From positions 147,470-211,469 of the forward strand of contig DFCS01000012.1 in the NCBI GenBank assembly GCA_002367105.1: DNA of 64,000 bases, written 5' to 3'. The translations under genes were made by a program, and so were the position numbers. Shown here in pieces: positions 18,145 through 26,739 of this stretch. This DNA comes from Hungatella sp. UBA3048 (GTDB taxonomy: Bacteria; Bacillota; Clostridia; Lachnospirales; Lachnospiraceae). The notes beneath the pieces are model-generated. The model worked only from the letters and a program-made list of their open reading frames with translations. It was not told where the DNA came from and ran no database searches. Every line of letters starts with the position of its first letter. Positions within the stretch are counted from its first letter, which is position 1.

Positions 18145-18174
18145 AATCCGCAGAGTCTTATTTCTCTGCGGATT
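18145..18174 (-). terminator. Terminator downstream of the oxidoreductase at 18275
   Basis: The stem AATCCGCAGAG/CTCTGCGGATT is followed on the minus strand by TTTTTG. A close relative of this hairpin lies at 28251-28278. The remaining bases back to 17960 show no clear feature. Confidence 0.8.
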
Positions 18175-18180
18175 TTATAT

Positions 18181-18274
18181 ATTCCTGATTCTTATTTATC
18201 CCTGATTCTTATTTATCCCCGATTCTTATATCCAGGATTCTTATTTATCCATGTATTTATTTTATCCTTAATTC
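18181..18274 (-). repeat. Degenerate 15-17 bp tandem repeat in the 3' untranslated region
   Basis: About five units resembling CTGATTCTTATTTATCC run head to tail between the stop codon of the oxidoreductase and its terminator. Two adjacent units are identical and others have lost or changed a few bases. The unit matches the sequence around the stop codon itself (TTATCCTTAATTCTTAG), which suggests the array grew from the gene end. The related copy at 28281-28300 holds a single unit. Confidence 0.75.
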
Positions 18275-19315
18275 TTAGCTTTCCAGATATAAATGCATTG
18301 GATAGGACAAGTACTGAACATCGTCAAGCTTTTCAACCGTTACAAACCCTGCCGGAGCATTCAGTATGGTTGGAATGCGGTTTACAATGTTTGCACAGGT
18401 ATGCTCTACCGTAGCCGGCTTCTTTACAAAGAAGGTAGTGTCCGGCTCTCCAATGATTTTCCAGTCACACATGTCACCGTCATCCGGACCGTAAACCTTG
18501 CCGATGCACTGGGTTTCAATGACCGGTCCCTGGAAGGTTTCCGTAGTTACAACCGCACTCATGCCGATGCAGTTTCCCTTGGGGATCGTAGCTCCCAGAG
18601 TTTCGGAATATAAGTCTTTATCATAAAAGTAAGGAACGCACTTCTGTGTCTGGGATTTGATGGTCCAGCCCATCTTATTGCACAGCGCTTCATTGGAATT
18701 CCATACGTAGGAAGGCTCCAAAGTGGTTGGATGGGCAATTTTTTCTTCGAATTCCTCAGGGGTAAGGCCTGCGCCGTGAGCCTCGGCAAGGGCCAGCCCG
18801 TAGTCTTCCACGTTATAGCTGACCGCTCCCTCTATACGGTCGATCTGATGTACACCGCCTGCCACACAGCCAATCATATTGATCCAGTAAATATCCTGCA
18901 TTCCTGCTCCAACGATGGTGCATCCGTTTTCTTTTGCCAGCCGGTCCAGACGATTGGTAATGGCGGAAGCAGTGGTCCATGGATAAATGGCTTCCTCACA
19001 GGTCGTCACCACATTGATTCCTCTGGAAACACATTTCTCGAAATGAGGGTATACATCATCCATGAAGCTGAACAGGGTCACGACGGCGATGTCTGCATCG
19101 CACTCGTCAAGAACCGCATCTGCGTCGCTTCGGATGGGAACACCGATTTTAAATCCAAGGCCGGCAAATTCACCTACATCCATGCCTACCACATCGGGGT
19201 TCACATCAATGGCGCCTACAATTTCCGCGCCATTTTCATATAAATATCTTAGAATATACTTTGCCATTTTTCCGCAGCCATACTGTACCACACGGATTTT
19301 TTCATTATTTATCAT
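18275..19315 (-). CDS. NAD(P)-dependent oxidoreductase, 2,4-diaminopentanoate dehydrogenase/DapB-like
   Basis: A cytoplasmic dehydrogenase of 346 aa with an N-terminal Rossmann fold (IRVVQYGCGKMAKYILRYL, then AEIVGAIDVNPDVVG) and a DapB-like second domain (VVTTCEEAIYPW, VGAGMQDIYWIN). This layout matches the 2,4-diaminopentanoate dehydrogenase (Ord) group of Clostridia, often labelled dihydrodipicolinate reductase. The partner genes of ornithine oxidative breakdown (OraSE, OrtAB) are absent here, so the true substrate may be another amino acid. The ATG at 19315 lies 8 bases after AAAGGA and is preferred over the frame start at 19369. A MerR gene and a peptide-type ABC transporter lie just upstream on the same strand. 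Confidence 0.78.
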   Translation of the reverse strand: MINNEKIRVVQYGCGKMAKYILRYLYENGAEIVGAIDVNPDVVGMDVGEFAGLGFKIGVPIRSDADAVLDECDADIAVVTLFSFMDDVYPHFEKCVSRGINVVTTCEEAIYPWTTASAITNRLDRLAKENGCTIVGAGMQDIYWINMIGCVAGGVHQIDRIEGAVSYNVEDYGLALAEAHGAGLTPEEFEEKIAHPTTLEPSYVWNSNEALCNKMGWTIKSQTQKCVPYFYDKDLYSETLGATIPKGNCIGMSAVVTTETFQGPVIETQCIGKVYGPDDGDMCDWKIIGEPDTTFFVKKPATVEHTCANIVNRIPTILNAPAGFVTVEKLDDVQYLSYPMHLYLES

Positions 19316-19422
19316 CGTCGTCATCCTTTCTATATAAGAACCTGTTATGGAGCCAAGCTCCTGATGCATTCATTATAAAGGTTATAGACGGTATCAGGTC
19401 AATGGAGCAAAATTACCAAATA

Positions 19423-20283
19423 TCAGGACATACGGACCGGTACCTGCAGGCGCAGGAACATGCCCCTTTCCTTATAGTCAAGAGGCATCTCAACAATGAC
19501 TTCGCAGATGTAATCTCCGATAACCGTGTAGTGATTCTCTTCTATGGTTGCCAGCAGACGGTCAATGTATTCTTTTTCTTTGGAAAATCGGTCACAGTAT
19601 ATGCAAAGATAGGAATTGGCCGGTATGACGGTAATCAGTTCTTCCTCAACGTATTCCTGATCCACGAATACGAACACCTGGGTGGAATACAGGTTTCGCT
19701 TCATAAAATTCTCCCGCTTTAATATGGTCCCTGCATTGGCAAAGTAAAACGGAGATATCTTACGGGCTCCCATATCTTCCTTTAAGCTGCGTAAAAGACG
19801 TTCGTATTCATCGATTTCATAGTCATAAAAATTAGTTTTCATCTCTTTTACATACATCCGGCGTTTTGGTATGTACTCCATAACAATGGCCCCATCGGGA
19901 GGAGCCGCTTCATAGCGGTCATAGCTGTCAAGAGTCCGTTCTATGGCTCGTTTTTGAAGATTAAGTTCCACAATCTTATGGTCAATGGCATCCCGGTTCT
20001 CCCTGAGAAGCTGTTTTACCCGCCCCATATCCCACTTTTTCATGTGAACCCGGATCTCCTTTAAGGGCATCCCTAAGGCTTTCATGTACCGGATCATGTC
20101 AAGCTGGGCGCTTTGGCGAATGTCATAGTAGCGGTATCCGGTGTTCTCATCCCTGTTTACGGGGGAAAACAGCCCTTCCCGGTCGTAAAGTCTTAAGGTC
20201 TGCTCTGATATGTGATTGATTTTAGCCATTTCTCCGATCGTCATTTTTTTAACATCAAAATTAGTCAATTTTATCATATTCAT
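19423..20283 (-). CDS. MerR-family transcriptional regulator with effector-binding domain
   Basis: A 286-aa one-component regulator. The winged helix is at ~15-80 (MTIGEMAKINHISEQTLRLY, then GYRYYDIRQSAQLDMIRYM). A coiled-coil dimer helix follows (~85-125), and then a GyrI/BmrR-like C-terminal ligand domain (~130-286). MerR proteins of this shape activate transport or detoxification genes on binding a small molecule. The likely targets are the neighbouring oxidoreductase or the ABC operon. Start choice is uncertain: ATG at 20283 is close to GGAG, and the later ATG at 20277 is also well placed. Confidence 0.86.
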   Translation of the reverse strand: MNMIKLTNFDVKKMTIGEMAKINHISEQTLRLYDREGLFSPVNRDENTGYRYYDIRQSAQLDMIRYMKALGMPLKEIRVHMKKWDMGRVKQLLRENRDAIDHKIVELNLQKRAIERTLDSYDRYEAAPPDGAIVMEYIPKRRMYVKEMKTNFYDYEIDEYERLLRSLKEDMGARKISPFYFANAGTILKRENFMKRNLYSTQVFVFVDQEYVEEELITVIPANSYLCIYCDRFSKEKEYIDRLLATIEENHYTVIGDYICEVIVEMPLDYKERGMFLRLQVPVRMS

Positions 20284-20390
20284 CAATCTCCGCAGTTAAT
20301 CATGGTAGTTTCTCTCTTTATTATACAAAATAAACTTGATACTTACAATAAGGTTTTTGATATTTTCTTCACATAGTTTAAACAAAAACA

Positions 20391-20410
20391 GCGGGCTAAA
20401 AATAGCCCGC
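20391..20410 (-). terminator. Terminator of the peptide-type ABC operon
   Basis: GCGGGCT-attttt-AGCCCGC on the minus strand, followed by GTTTTTGTTT, lies about 100 bases past the last ABC gene. Confidence 0.8.
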
Positions 20411-20509
20411 ACAGCTTGTTTTGATTCTTATCGTAAAACAAATATCTGAAAATACCCTCTCCTCCACGGATTCCATGTAGTATGGTGTCCTACGGTGTCA
20501 TAGGCTTTA

Positions 20510-21469
20510 TTACTTTGCAAGCGTACACGCCACAAAGTGATCCGGACGCAGCTCCTTAAGCTCCGGGTTCTTCTGCAGGCAATGGTCGCAGGTGAAGTCA
20601 CAGCGCTTGGAGAACCGGCACTCGTCAGGCAGGTTTACCGGGGAGGTGATCTCGCCCTTAATCAGCTGACGCTGCGGGCGATCCTTTCCCACTACCGGTT
20701 GTGGAACTGCTGCCAGCAGTGCTTTGGTGTATGGGTGGATCGGCTCTGCGAACAAATCGTAGGAGTTTGCCTTCTCAACCATCTGCCCCAGATACATGAC
20801 TGCGATATCGTCAGAAAAGTATTTTACTACCGACAGATCATGGGTAATGAAGATATAGGAAAGGCCACGGTCCTTCTGAAGCTGCTTTAACAGGTTTAAA
20901 ATCTGTGCCTGAATTGATACATCCAGGGCAGATACCGGTTCATCACAGACGATGAGTTTGGGGTTTACAGCCAGAGCACGGGCAATGCCGATTCTCTGGC
21001 GTCTGCCGCCATCAAGCTCATGGGGGTAGGTATTGACATATCGGGATGAAAGGCCAACAATCTCCATCAGCTCCCGTGTCTTTTTCTCAATGGCCGCTTT
21101 GCCGCTGACCAGCTTGTGCTGGATCATTGGCTCACTGATGAGCTGCATAACGCTCTGTCTGGGATCCAGAGAAGAAAAGGGATCCTGGAAGATTATCTGC
21201 ATTTCCGTACGCAGCTTACGCATCCTTGAAGTGCGATAAGCGGTGATGTCCTCGCCGTCAAAAATAATCTTGCCGGAGGACGGAGGGGTCAGCTTTAAGA
21301 GGGTCCGGCCGGTGGTGGACTTACCGCATCCGGATTCCCCAACGATGCCCAACGTCTTTCCATACTCCAGCTTAAAGCTGACACCGTCTACGGCATGAAG
21401 CTGTCCGGCCGGTGTATTAAAATATTTTGTCAGGTTTTCAACTTCCAATACATAGTTACTTCCCGGCAT
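20510..21469 (-). CDS. Peptide-type ABC transporter ATPase (OppF/DppF-like)
   Basis: Second ATPase of a peptide/nickel-type importer, 319 aa. Walker A GESGCGKST, signature degenerate as LDGGRRQRIGIARA (second position Asp rather than Ser, in an otherwise normal loop), Walker B LIVCDEPVSALD, and the C-terminal oligopeptide domain with PDECRFSKRCDFTCDHC, whose cysteines may bind a cluster or metal. The longest frame starts at 21538; the ATG at 21469 follows CAGGAGG by 7 bases and overlaps the upstream ATPase gene by 14 bases. Last gene of a five-gene operon. Confidence 0.92.
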   Translation of the reverse strand: MPGSNYVLEVENLTKYFNTPAGQLHAVDGVSFKLEYGKTLGIVGESGCGKSTTGRTLLKLTPPSSGKIIFDGEDITAYRTSRMRKLRTEMQIIFQDPFSSLDPRQSVMQLISEPMIQHKLVSGKAAIEKKTRELMEIVGLSSRYVNTYPHELDGGRRQRIGIARALAVNPKLIVCDEPVSALDVSIQAQILNLLKQLQKDRGLSYIFITHDLSVVKYFSDDIAVMYLGQMVEKANSYDLFAEPIHPYTKALLAAVPQPVVGKDRPQRQLIKGEITSPVNLPDECRFSKRCDFTCDHCLQKNPELKELRPDHFVACTLAK

Positions 21470-22460
21470 CCTGATACCTCCTGAGCTTGAAATTTTTGTC
21501 CTCATAAGCCAGGCAGGCCACGAAATGGGTATCACCATTTGGTTTTAACTCCGGCTGTGCCTGCAGACAGCGCTCTGACACGTAAGGACAGCGCTCTGCA
21601 AAAGAGCAGCCTTCCGGTAAATTCATGGGATCCGGCATCATACCCTGAATCGGTTCCAGCTCCTCGCCGCGCTTTTTTAAGTTGGGCATGGAGTTGAATA
21701 GGCCTTCCGTGTATGGATGACGGGTATGATTGAAAATCTCATCGGCAGTACCTTTTTCCACGACCTTTCCTGAGTAAATAACCGCCACTTCATCACAGAT
21801 TTCGGCTACAACGCCAAGATCGTGTGTGATTAAGAGCATTGACATCTCGTATTGTCTGATCAGTCCCTTCATCAGCTCCAGTACTTGTGCCTGAATCGTC
21901 ACATCCAGGGCTGTGGTTGGCTCATCTGCAATCAGCAGTTTCGGATTACAAGCAAGCGCAATGGCGATGACTACACGTTGCCTCATACCGCCAGAGAACT
22001 GATGGGGGTAGTCACAGGCACGGCTCTCTGCAATGCCGACCATCTTAAGCATTTCTTTCGCCCGCTCCATGGCTCCTTCCTCAGAAATATTTTCATGCAG
22101 AAGGATACTCTCTGCGATCTGCTCACCAATGGTCATAACCGGATTTAAAGCAGTCATTGGATCCTGGAAGATCATGGCAACATCGTTTCCGCGCATCTTT
22201 TCCAATTCCTTTGGGCTCTTCTCCAGCACATTGTCGCCATCCAGCATGATGACTCCGTCCCGAATAACACCCGGCGGATTCGGCACCAGATTCAGAATAG
22301 AAAGAGCGGTGGTCGTCTTTCCAGCACCGGTTTCCCCTACCAGACCCAGTGTTTTTTTCTTGCCAAGCTGCAGATCGAGGCCATTAACAGCCCGGACGCA
22401 GCCGTCATCTGTCTCATAATTGATCACCAGGTTCTTGATATCTAATATAATTTCGTTCAT
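21456..22460 (-). CDS. Peptide-type ABC transporter ATPase (OppD/DppD-like)
   Basis: First ATPase of the importer, 334 aa. Walker A is GETGAGKTT, the signature FSGGMRQRVVIAIAL, and Walker B LLIADEPTTALD, all intact. The oligopeptide C-terminal domain carries PEGCSFAERCPYVSERC with the usual cysteines. The ATG at 22460 is preferred; AGGTG lies 6 bases upstream, while the longer frame starts at a GTG. It heterodimerises with the downstream ATPase. Because the partner ATPase has a changed signature loop, this protein probably contributes much of the competent site. Confidence 0.93.
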   Translation of the reverse strand: MNEIILDIKNLVINYETDDGCVRAVNGLDLQLGKKKTLGLVGETGAGKTTTALSILNLVPNPPGVIRDGVIMLDGDNVLEKSPKELEKMRGNDVAMIFQDPMTALNPVMTIGEQIAESILLHENISEEGAMERAKEMLKMVGIAESRACDYPHQFSGGMRQRVVIAIALACNPKLLIADEPTTALDVTIQAQVLELMKGLIRQYEMSMLLITHDLGVVAEICDEVAVIYSGKVVEKGTADEIFNHTRHPYTEGLFNSMPNLKKRGEELEPIQGMMPDPMNLPEGCSFAERCPYVSERCLQAQPELKPNGDTHFVACLAYEDKNFKLRRYQDAGK

Positions 22461-22469
22461 ACTCATCAC

Positions 22470-23339
22470 CTACTTTTTCAGTTTTGGATCCAGCGCATCC
22501 CGCAGCCCGTCGCCTAAAAGATTTAAAGCCAGTACCGTTAACATAATGGCAAGTCCCGGTATTACGCAGATATAACTGGAATTTCGGATAAAGTTACGTC
22601 CCTCGGAGAGCATTGCCCCCCATTCCGGTGCCGGGCTTGGAATGCCAATACCCAGGAAACTTAAGGAAGAGGCAGCAATGATGGTCGTACCGATGGAAAG
22701 GGTAATCTGAACAATGATCGGGGAAAGACAGTTGGGAAGGATGTGCTTTGCGATAACCTTCCAGGTGGGAAGCCCCATCGCATAGGCTGCCTCTACATAT
22801 TCCTGTCCCCGGATCGTCATAACGGAAGCACGGGCGATTCTTGTGAATGCCGTGGCAACCGTCACACACAGTGCCAACAGCAGATTCATTGTGTTGGTTC
22901 CGAACAGGGACACAATAACCACTGCGATCATAATATTCGGCACTGCATACAGGATATCGTTCGTTCTCATAACCACCTGATCGATTATGCCGCCGTAGTA
23001 TCCGGCTAAGGCGCCGCAGATAACTCCTACCACCAGACCGATGGCCACGCTTCCCACACCAATTATCAGGCTGTAGCGGGCTCCGTATAAGACTCTGGCG
23101 AATATGTCACGTCCCAGGTTGTCGGTGCCGAACCAGTGTTTCGAATTCGCCGGCTGCAGCTTTAATGCAGGGTTAATCCCGATCACTTCCGTGTCATAAT
23201 CGAAGATAAAGCCGCTGGCAATGGCAACCGCAACAAGAAGTACCAGAAAACCCAGACCGATCATGGCACCTTTATTTTTCTTAAGCCTTCTCCAGACCTC
23301 CTGGGCCTGGGAACGGCTTTTTACAGTCTCTGCTGCCAT
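22470..23339 (-). CDS. Peptide-type ABC transporter permease (OppC/DppC-like)
   Basis: A 289-aa inner membrane permease with an N-terminal cytoplasmic region, six membrane segments and the binding-protein-dependent transport motif EYVEAAYAMGLPTWKVIAKH, the EAA loop that contacts the ATPases. HWFGTDNLGRDIFARVLYGAR near residue 65-85 and the C-terminal LNLLGDGLRDALDPKLKK are hallmarks of the DppC/OppC family. It sits between the DppB-like permease (4 bases upstream) and the first ATPase. Confidence 0.93.
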   Translation of the reverse strand: MAAETVKSRSQAQEVWRRLKKNKGAMIGLGFLVLLVAVAIASGFIFDYDTEVIGINPALKLQPANSKHWFGTDNLGRDIFARVLYGARYSLIIGVGSVAIGLVVGVICGALAGYYGGIIDQVVMRTNDILYAVPNIMIAVVIVSLFGTNTMNLLLALCVTVATAFTRIARASVMTIRGQEYVEAAYAMGLPTWKVIAKHILPNCLSPIIVQITLSIGTTIIAASSLSFLGIGIPSPAPEWGAMLSEGRNFIRNSSYICVIPGLAIMLTVLALNLLGDGLRDALDPKLKK

Positions 23340-23343
23340 GATA

Positions 23344-24279
23344 TCACCTCTTTTTTATATACTGCGCCTTGATTCGGGGATCAAAGAATGCATATACTAC
23401 GTCCACCAGTACGTTTACGATACTCATTAGGACGCAGGACATGATAATAGCCCCGGTAACCATCGGCGTGTCGCGCTTGGAAATAGAATCAAAAATCAGC
23501 CGTCCGACCCCCGGCCAGGCGAATACGGTCTCGGCCAGCACGGATCCGGTCAAAACGTTGCTGAGCTGCATACCGACTACAGTGATAATCGGAATCAGGG
23601 CATTTTTAAGACCGTGGCGGAGAATCACCCGTTTCTCATCCGCCCCCTTTGCCCTGGCAGTGCGCATGTAATCCTGACGAAGCACGTCTAACATGGAAGA
23701 ACGTGTGGTCCGGGTAATCAGTGCGGCAAGACCCATGCCGACTGTCACGGCAGGAAGAATCAGGGATAATGGTCCATTGCGGCCGCTGGATGGCAGCCAG
23801 CCAAGCTTTAGTGAAAACAAAAGCATGAGCATGAGGCCTAGCCAGAAGTTGGGCATCGAGACACCGAAAAGTGCAAATACCATCCCTAGATTATCCTTCC
23901 AGGTATTCTGTCGTATGGCAGTGTAAATGCCAAGGGGAATGGCAATCAGCACGGACACGAAAACAGAGGCGCAGGCCAGCTGCATGGTGGCTGGCAGTCT
24001 TTGTATGTAAGTCTCGAAGACATCTTTTTTAGTTACATAGGAGGTACCCAGATCACCCTTTAGCATTCCGCCCATGTACTTGAAATAACGGATAACAAAG
24101 GGGTCATTAAGCCCTAGCTCCTCTCGGATTATCTCGATCTGGGCCTCTGACGCATTGTCAGGGGCCAGAGCGAGGACCGGATCTCCTCCCGTCATGTTCA
24201 TAGCGGAGTAGATCAGAAACGAAGTTATCAGGATCACCGGGATCATGAGAAGCAGTCTGTTTAGTAAATATCGTCCCAT
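23344..24279 (-). CDS. Peptide-type ABC transporter permease (OppB/DppB-like)
   Basis: A 311-aa permease starting GRYLLNRLLLMIPVILITS, typical of DppB/OppB, with six membrane segments. The EAA loop is DYMRTARAKGADEKRVILRHGLKNAL, and the C-terminus reads FDPRIKAQY. The ATG at 24279 follows GAAGAGG by 7 bases; a TTG two codons earlier is the frame limit. The gene follows the substrate-binding protein by 13 bases and precedes the OppC-like gene by 4 bases, consistent with one operon. Confidence 0.93.
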   Translation of the reverse strand: MGRYLLNRLLLMIPVILITSFLIYSAMNMTGGDPVLALAPDNASEAQIEIIREELGLNDPFVIRYFKYMGGMLKGDLGTSYVTKKDVFETYIQRLPATMQLACASVFVSVLIAIPLGIYTAIRQNTWKDNLGMVFALFGVSMPNFWLGLMLMLLFSLKLGWLPSSGRNGPLSLILPAVTVGMGLAALITRTTRSSMLDVLRQDYMRTARAKGADEKRVILRHGLKNALIPIITVVGMQLSNVLTGSVLAETVFAWPGVGRLIFDSISKRDTPMVTGAIIMSCVLMSIVNVLVDVVYAFFDPRIKAQYIKKR

Positions 24280-24292
24280 AAGCAAACCTCTT

Positions 24293-25831
24293 CTATTCTG
24301 TCACGTAAGCGAATCTCCAGTCGTGGTTTCCGCCGCCATATAAGTAGGTGTCCTTAAGATTCTTATTGTAAGCAATAATTAAGTTCTTAATGTACAGCGG
24401 GACCTGGGGAACTGCTTCAACCAGGTACTTCTGCAGCTCTTTGGAGTATTCCAGGCGCTTGTCCGGATCTTTTTCAGTCAGAATTAAATCAGTCAGCTCA
24501 TCCGCTCTCGGATCGGAGTAGTGATGATAATTGCTGCCGGAACCGGTGTAGTACAGGTCACGATATACGAAATCAACCTTACTGTCCTCGTTCCATCTCC
24601 ACAAATACAGGCCTTGGGTACCATTTACGCACTCGGTTTTCAGTGTCGCCGGCTCAACGGTCTGGATTTCGATATCCATACCGATTACTTTTAGGTTCGC
24701 CTGAATCAACTGTGCTACCTGGCCGTAATCGCTCTCGTTGGAGATAAGTAGTGGAATTTTTCCGCCTGGGGTATAGCCGCTCTCAGCCAATGCTGCTTTT
24801 GCTGCATCCACATCATACGGATAACCTTCCATTTCATCAAAAAAGCTCCACAGGCCACGGTTTAGAATGGTAGTTTGAGTCTGTCCCTTTCCCATCAAAA
24901 CCACATCAATGATTGATTCACGGTCAATCGCATGTGCCACCGCCTGCCTTACTTTTAAGTTGTCCCACGGTTCTTTTGTTACATTGAAGCCAAGATAGAA
25001 CAGACGGGTACCAGGTCTCTCAAATACGGTTACGTTGTCATCAGCTTCCAGATCCGGTAAGTTGTCCATGGATGGATCGATACAGACATCAATTTCACCG
25101 TTTTGAAGGGCAATGGCTCTGGTTGAAGCTTCCTTGATCGGACGGAAGGTGATGCGGTCGGAGCCCCCCTTCTTGTCTCCCCAGTAGTTCTCATTCTTTA
25201 CGAAGGTTGCCTGCTCATCCGGTTCCCATTTATCCAGCTTGTACGGGCCGGAACCAATCAGATATGGCTCGTCCATACCGCTCTCATAAGCTGCCTTAGA
25301 CTGAATACTCACCGGAACAGAGGCAAGGGACTGCAAGAACTCGTTTGAGTAACTGTCAATAACCAGCTCCACGGTCAGGGAATCGATAACATTCACTTCA
25401 ACAAGTCCCTTTAATACGCTGAGCTCATTTTGAAGGCCCATATCATAAGTGAACTTAACATCCTCTGCAGTCAGCGGAGTTCCATCGGAGAAACACATGT
25501 TATCATACAGTTTGAACACGATGTGGGTGTCGTCCTTAAACTCCCATCCGGTGCACAGACGCGGCTCAATCGTGCCTTCGTTCGTGAAGAAAATCAGTGT
25601 TTCGTGAGTGAGCTTTAATACAATGTTGTTGGTAGCATCCTGTTGTTTCTGTAAATCCAGGTTGTTAATATCGGCGGCGGTTCCGATAATCAGTTCCTCT
25701 TTTCGGGAAGAGGTGCCCTCCCCAGACTGAGCCTGGCTCTCTGCTTTGCTGGTGTTTTGGCTTCCCCCGCAGCCCGTCAGAACGAACATAGTAAGACCTG
25801 CAGCAAACAGTAACTTAATCCATTTTTTCAT
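24293..25831 (-). CDS. Peptide-type ABC substrate-binding lipoprotein (SBP family 5)
   Basis: A 512-aa extracellular lipoprotein and first gene of the operon. The signal peptide ends in a lipobox VLTGC with the lipidated Cys at residue 21, followed by a Ser/Gln-rich linker. The body is the SBP_bac_5 fold, with WEFKDDTHIVFKLYDNMCFSDGTPLTAEDVKF, the diagnostic signature seen as 'FSDGTPLTAEDVKFTYD', and VRQAVAHAIDRESIID. Family members bind peptides, nickel chelates, opines or glutathione; the ligand here cannot be read by eye. The ATG at 25831 follows GAGGAGGAAAAG. The divergently transcribed two-component system upstream may regulate it. Confidence 0.93.
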   Translation of the reverse strand: MKKWIKLLFAAGLTMFVLTGCGGSQNTSKAESQAQSGEGTSSRKEELIIGTAADINNLDLQKQQDATNNIVLKLTHETLIFFTNEGTIEPRLCTGWEFKDDTHIVFKLYDNMCFSDGTPLTAEDVKFTYDMGLQNELSVLKGLVEVNVIDSLTVELVIDSYSNEFLQSLASVPVSIQSKAAYESGMDEPYLIGSGPYKLDKWEPDEQATFVKNENYWGDKKGGSDRITFRPIKEASTRAIALQNGEIDVCIDPSMDNLPDLEADDNVTVFERPGTRLFYLGFNVTKEPWDNLKVRQAVAHAIDRESIIDVVLMGKGQTQTTILNRGLWSFFDEMEGYPYDVDAAKAALAESGYTPGGKIPLLISNESDYGQVAQLIQANLKVIGMDIEIQTVEPATLKTECVNGTQGLYLWRWNEDSKVDFVYRDLYYTGSGSNYHHYSDPRADELTDLILTEKDPDKRLEYSKELQKYLVEAVPQVPLYIKNLIIAYNKNLKDTYLYGGGNHDWRFAYVTE

Positions 25832-25853
25832 CTTTTCCTCCTCTTGCTTCTTG

Positions 25854-26009
25854 CACATATGTGTAGATTCTACAAAGTTCTATCACATATATTGATTTTA
25901 TTGTTAATTTTATAATAAAATATATTTATGGCAATCATGTGGCATTTTGCGTTCAAATTTGTGAACTTTATGTCAAAAATGACATGGAAATGTCATAAAT
26001 TCATATTAT
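25854..26009. promoter_or_regulatory. Divergent control region between ABC operon and two-component system
   Basis: Several symmetric elements are packed here. CACATATGTG is at 25854-25863, GTAGATTCTAC at 25863-25873, and GTTCA-n6-TGAAC at 25951-25966. ATGTCA-n4-TGACAT-n4-ATGTCA is at 25970-25995, so the two ATGTCA copies are 20 bases apart. TATTAT at 26004-26009 is a plausible -10 for the response regulator gene. The ATGTCA array covers its -35 position. Confidence 0.5.
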
Positions 26010-26036
26010 AGTAGTTAAAGAAAGGGAGGTACATGA

Positions 26037-26735
26037 ATGATAACTATACTGATCTGTGACGATAACCGGCAGCTTGTTACCGTGCTGGCCGAGTATTGTG
26101 TTAAGGAGGGTTACACGGTACACAGGGCTCATGATGGACAGCAGGCACTTGAAATATATGAAAGAGAAGATATCGATCTGGTACTTTTGGATATCATGAT
26201 GCCGGTCAAGGATGGATTCGAGGTGTGCCGGCAGATCCGCAGCAGCTCCACGATTCCCATTATTATGATCACGGCACGGGGTGAGGACTTTGAGAAGATC
26301 ATGGGGCTGGATATCGGTGCCGACGATTATATTGTGAAGCCTTTTTCACCGGGCGAGGTGATGGCCAGGATACGTGCCATTATGCGGCGTATCGATCAGG
26401 CTTCGGGTAATCTGCATCAGCAGCAGTTATTCATGTATGACAATCTGAAGATTTCGCTGGAAACCCTTACGGTAACGGTAAATGAAATCCCTGTCAATCT
26501 GACAAAGAAGGAGATTGAACTTCTCTGGCTGATGGCCACACACCGTAACAGGGTATATACCAGAAACAATCTGCTGGATTTAGTGTGGGGCGTAGATTAT
26601 TTTGGTGACCCACGGACTATAGACACCCACATCAAGCGTCTCCGGTTCAAGCTGTCTGACTTAAGCCACCCTAACTGGCAGATCAAGACAGTCTGGGGCT
26701 CCGGATATAAGTTTGAGATCAGGCAGGATCGGTGA
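26037..26735 (+). CDS. OmpR/PhoB-family response regulator
   Basis: A 232-aa DNA-binding response regulator. The receiver domain (1-~118) has the acidic pair DD at 8-9, phospho-acceptor Asp52 in LVLLDIMMP, Thr in IIMITARGE, and Lys in DDYIVKPFSPGE. The winged-helix effector domain (~135-230) includes LTKKEIELLWLMATH, VYTRNNLLDLVWG and TIDTHIKRLRFKL. It is followed after four bases by its kinase. AAAGGGAGGTACATGA supplies the ribosome binding site. An ATGTCA repeat array just upstream could be its own binding site. Confidence 0.94.
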   Translation: MITILICDDNRQLVTVLAEYCVKEGYTVHRAHDGQQALEIYEREDIDLVLLDIMMPVKDGFEVCRQIRSSSTIPIIMITARGEDFEKIMGLDIGADDYIVKPFSPGEVMARIRAIMRRIDQASGNLHQQQLFMYDNLKISLETLTVTVNEIPVNLTKKEIELLWLMATHRNRVYTRNNLLDLVWGVDYFGDPRTIDTHIKRLRFKLSDLSHPNWQIKTVWGSGYKFEIRQDR

Positions 26736-26739
26736 TCCA

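Noticed and set aside
18181..18274. Short tandem repeats resembling a CRISPR array
   Set aside because: Units abut each other with no unique spacers and are only 15-17 bases; no cas gene is near.
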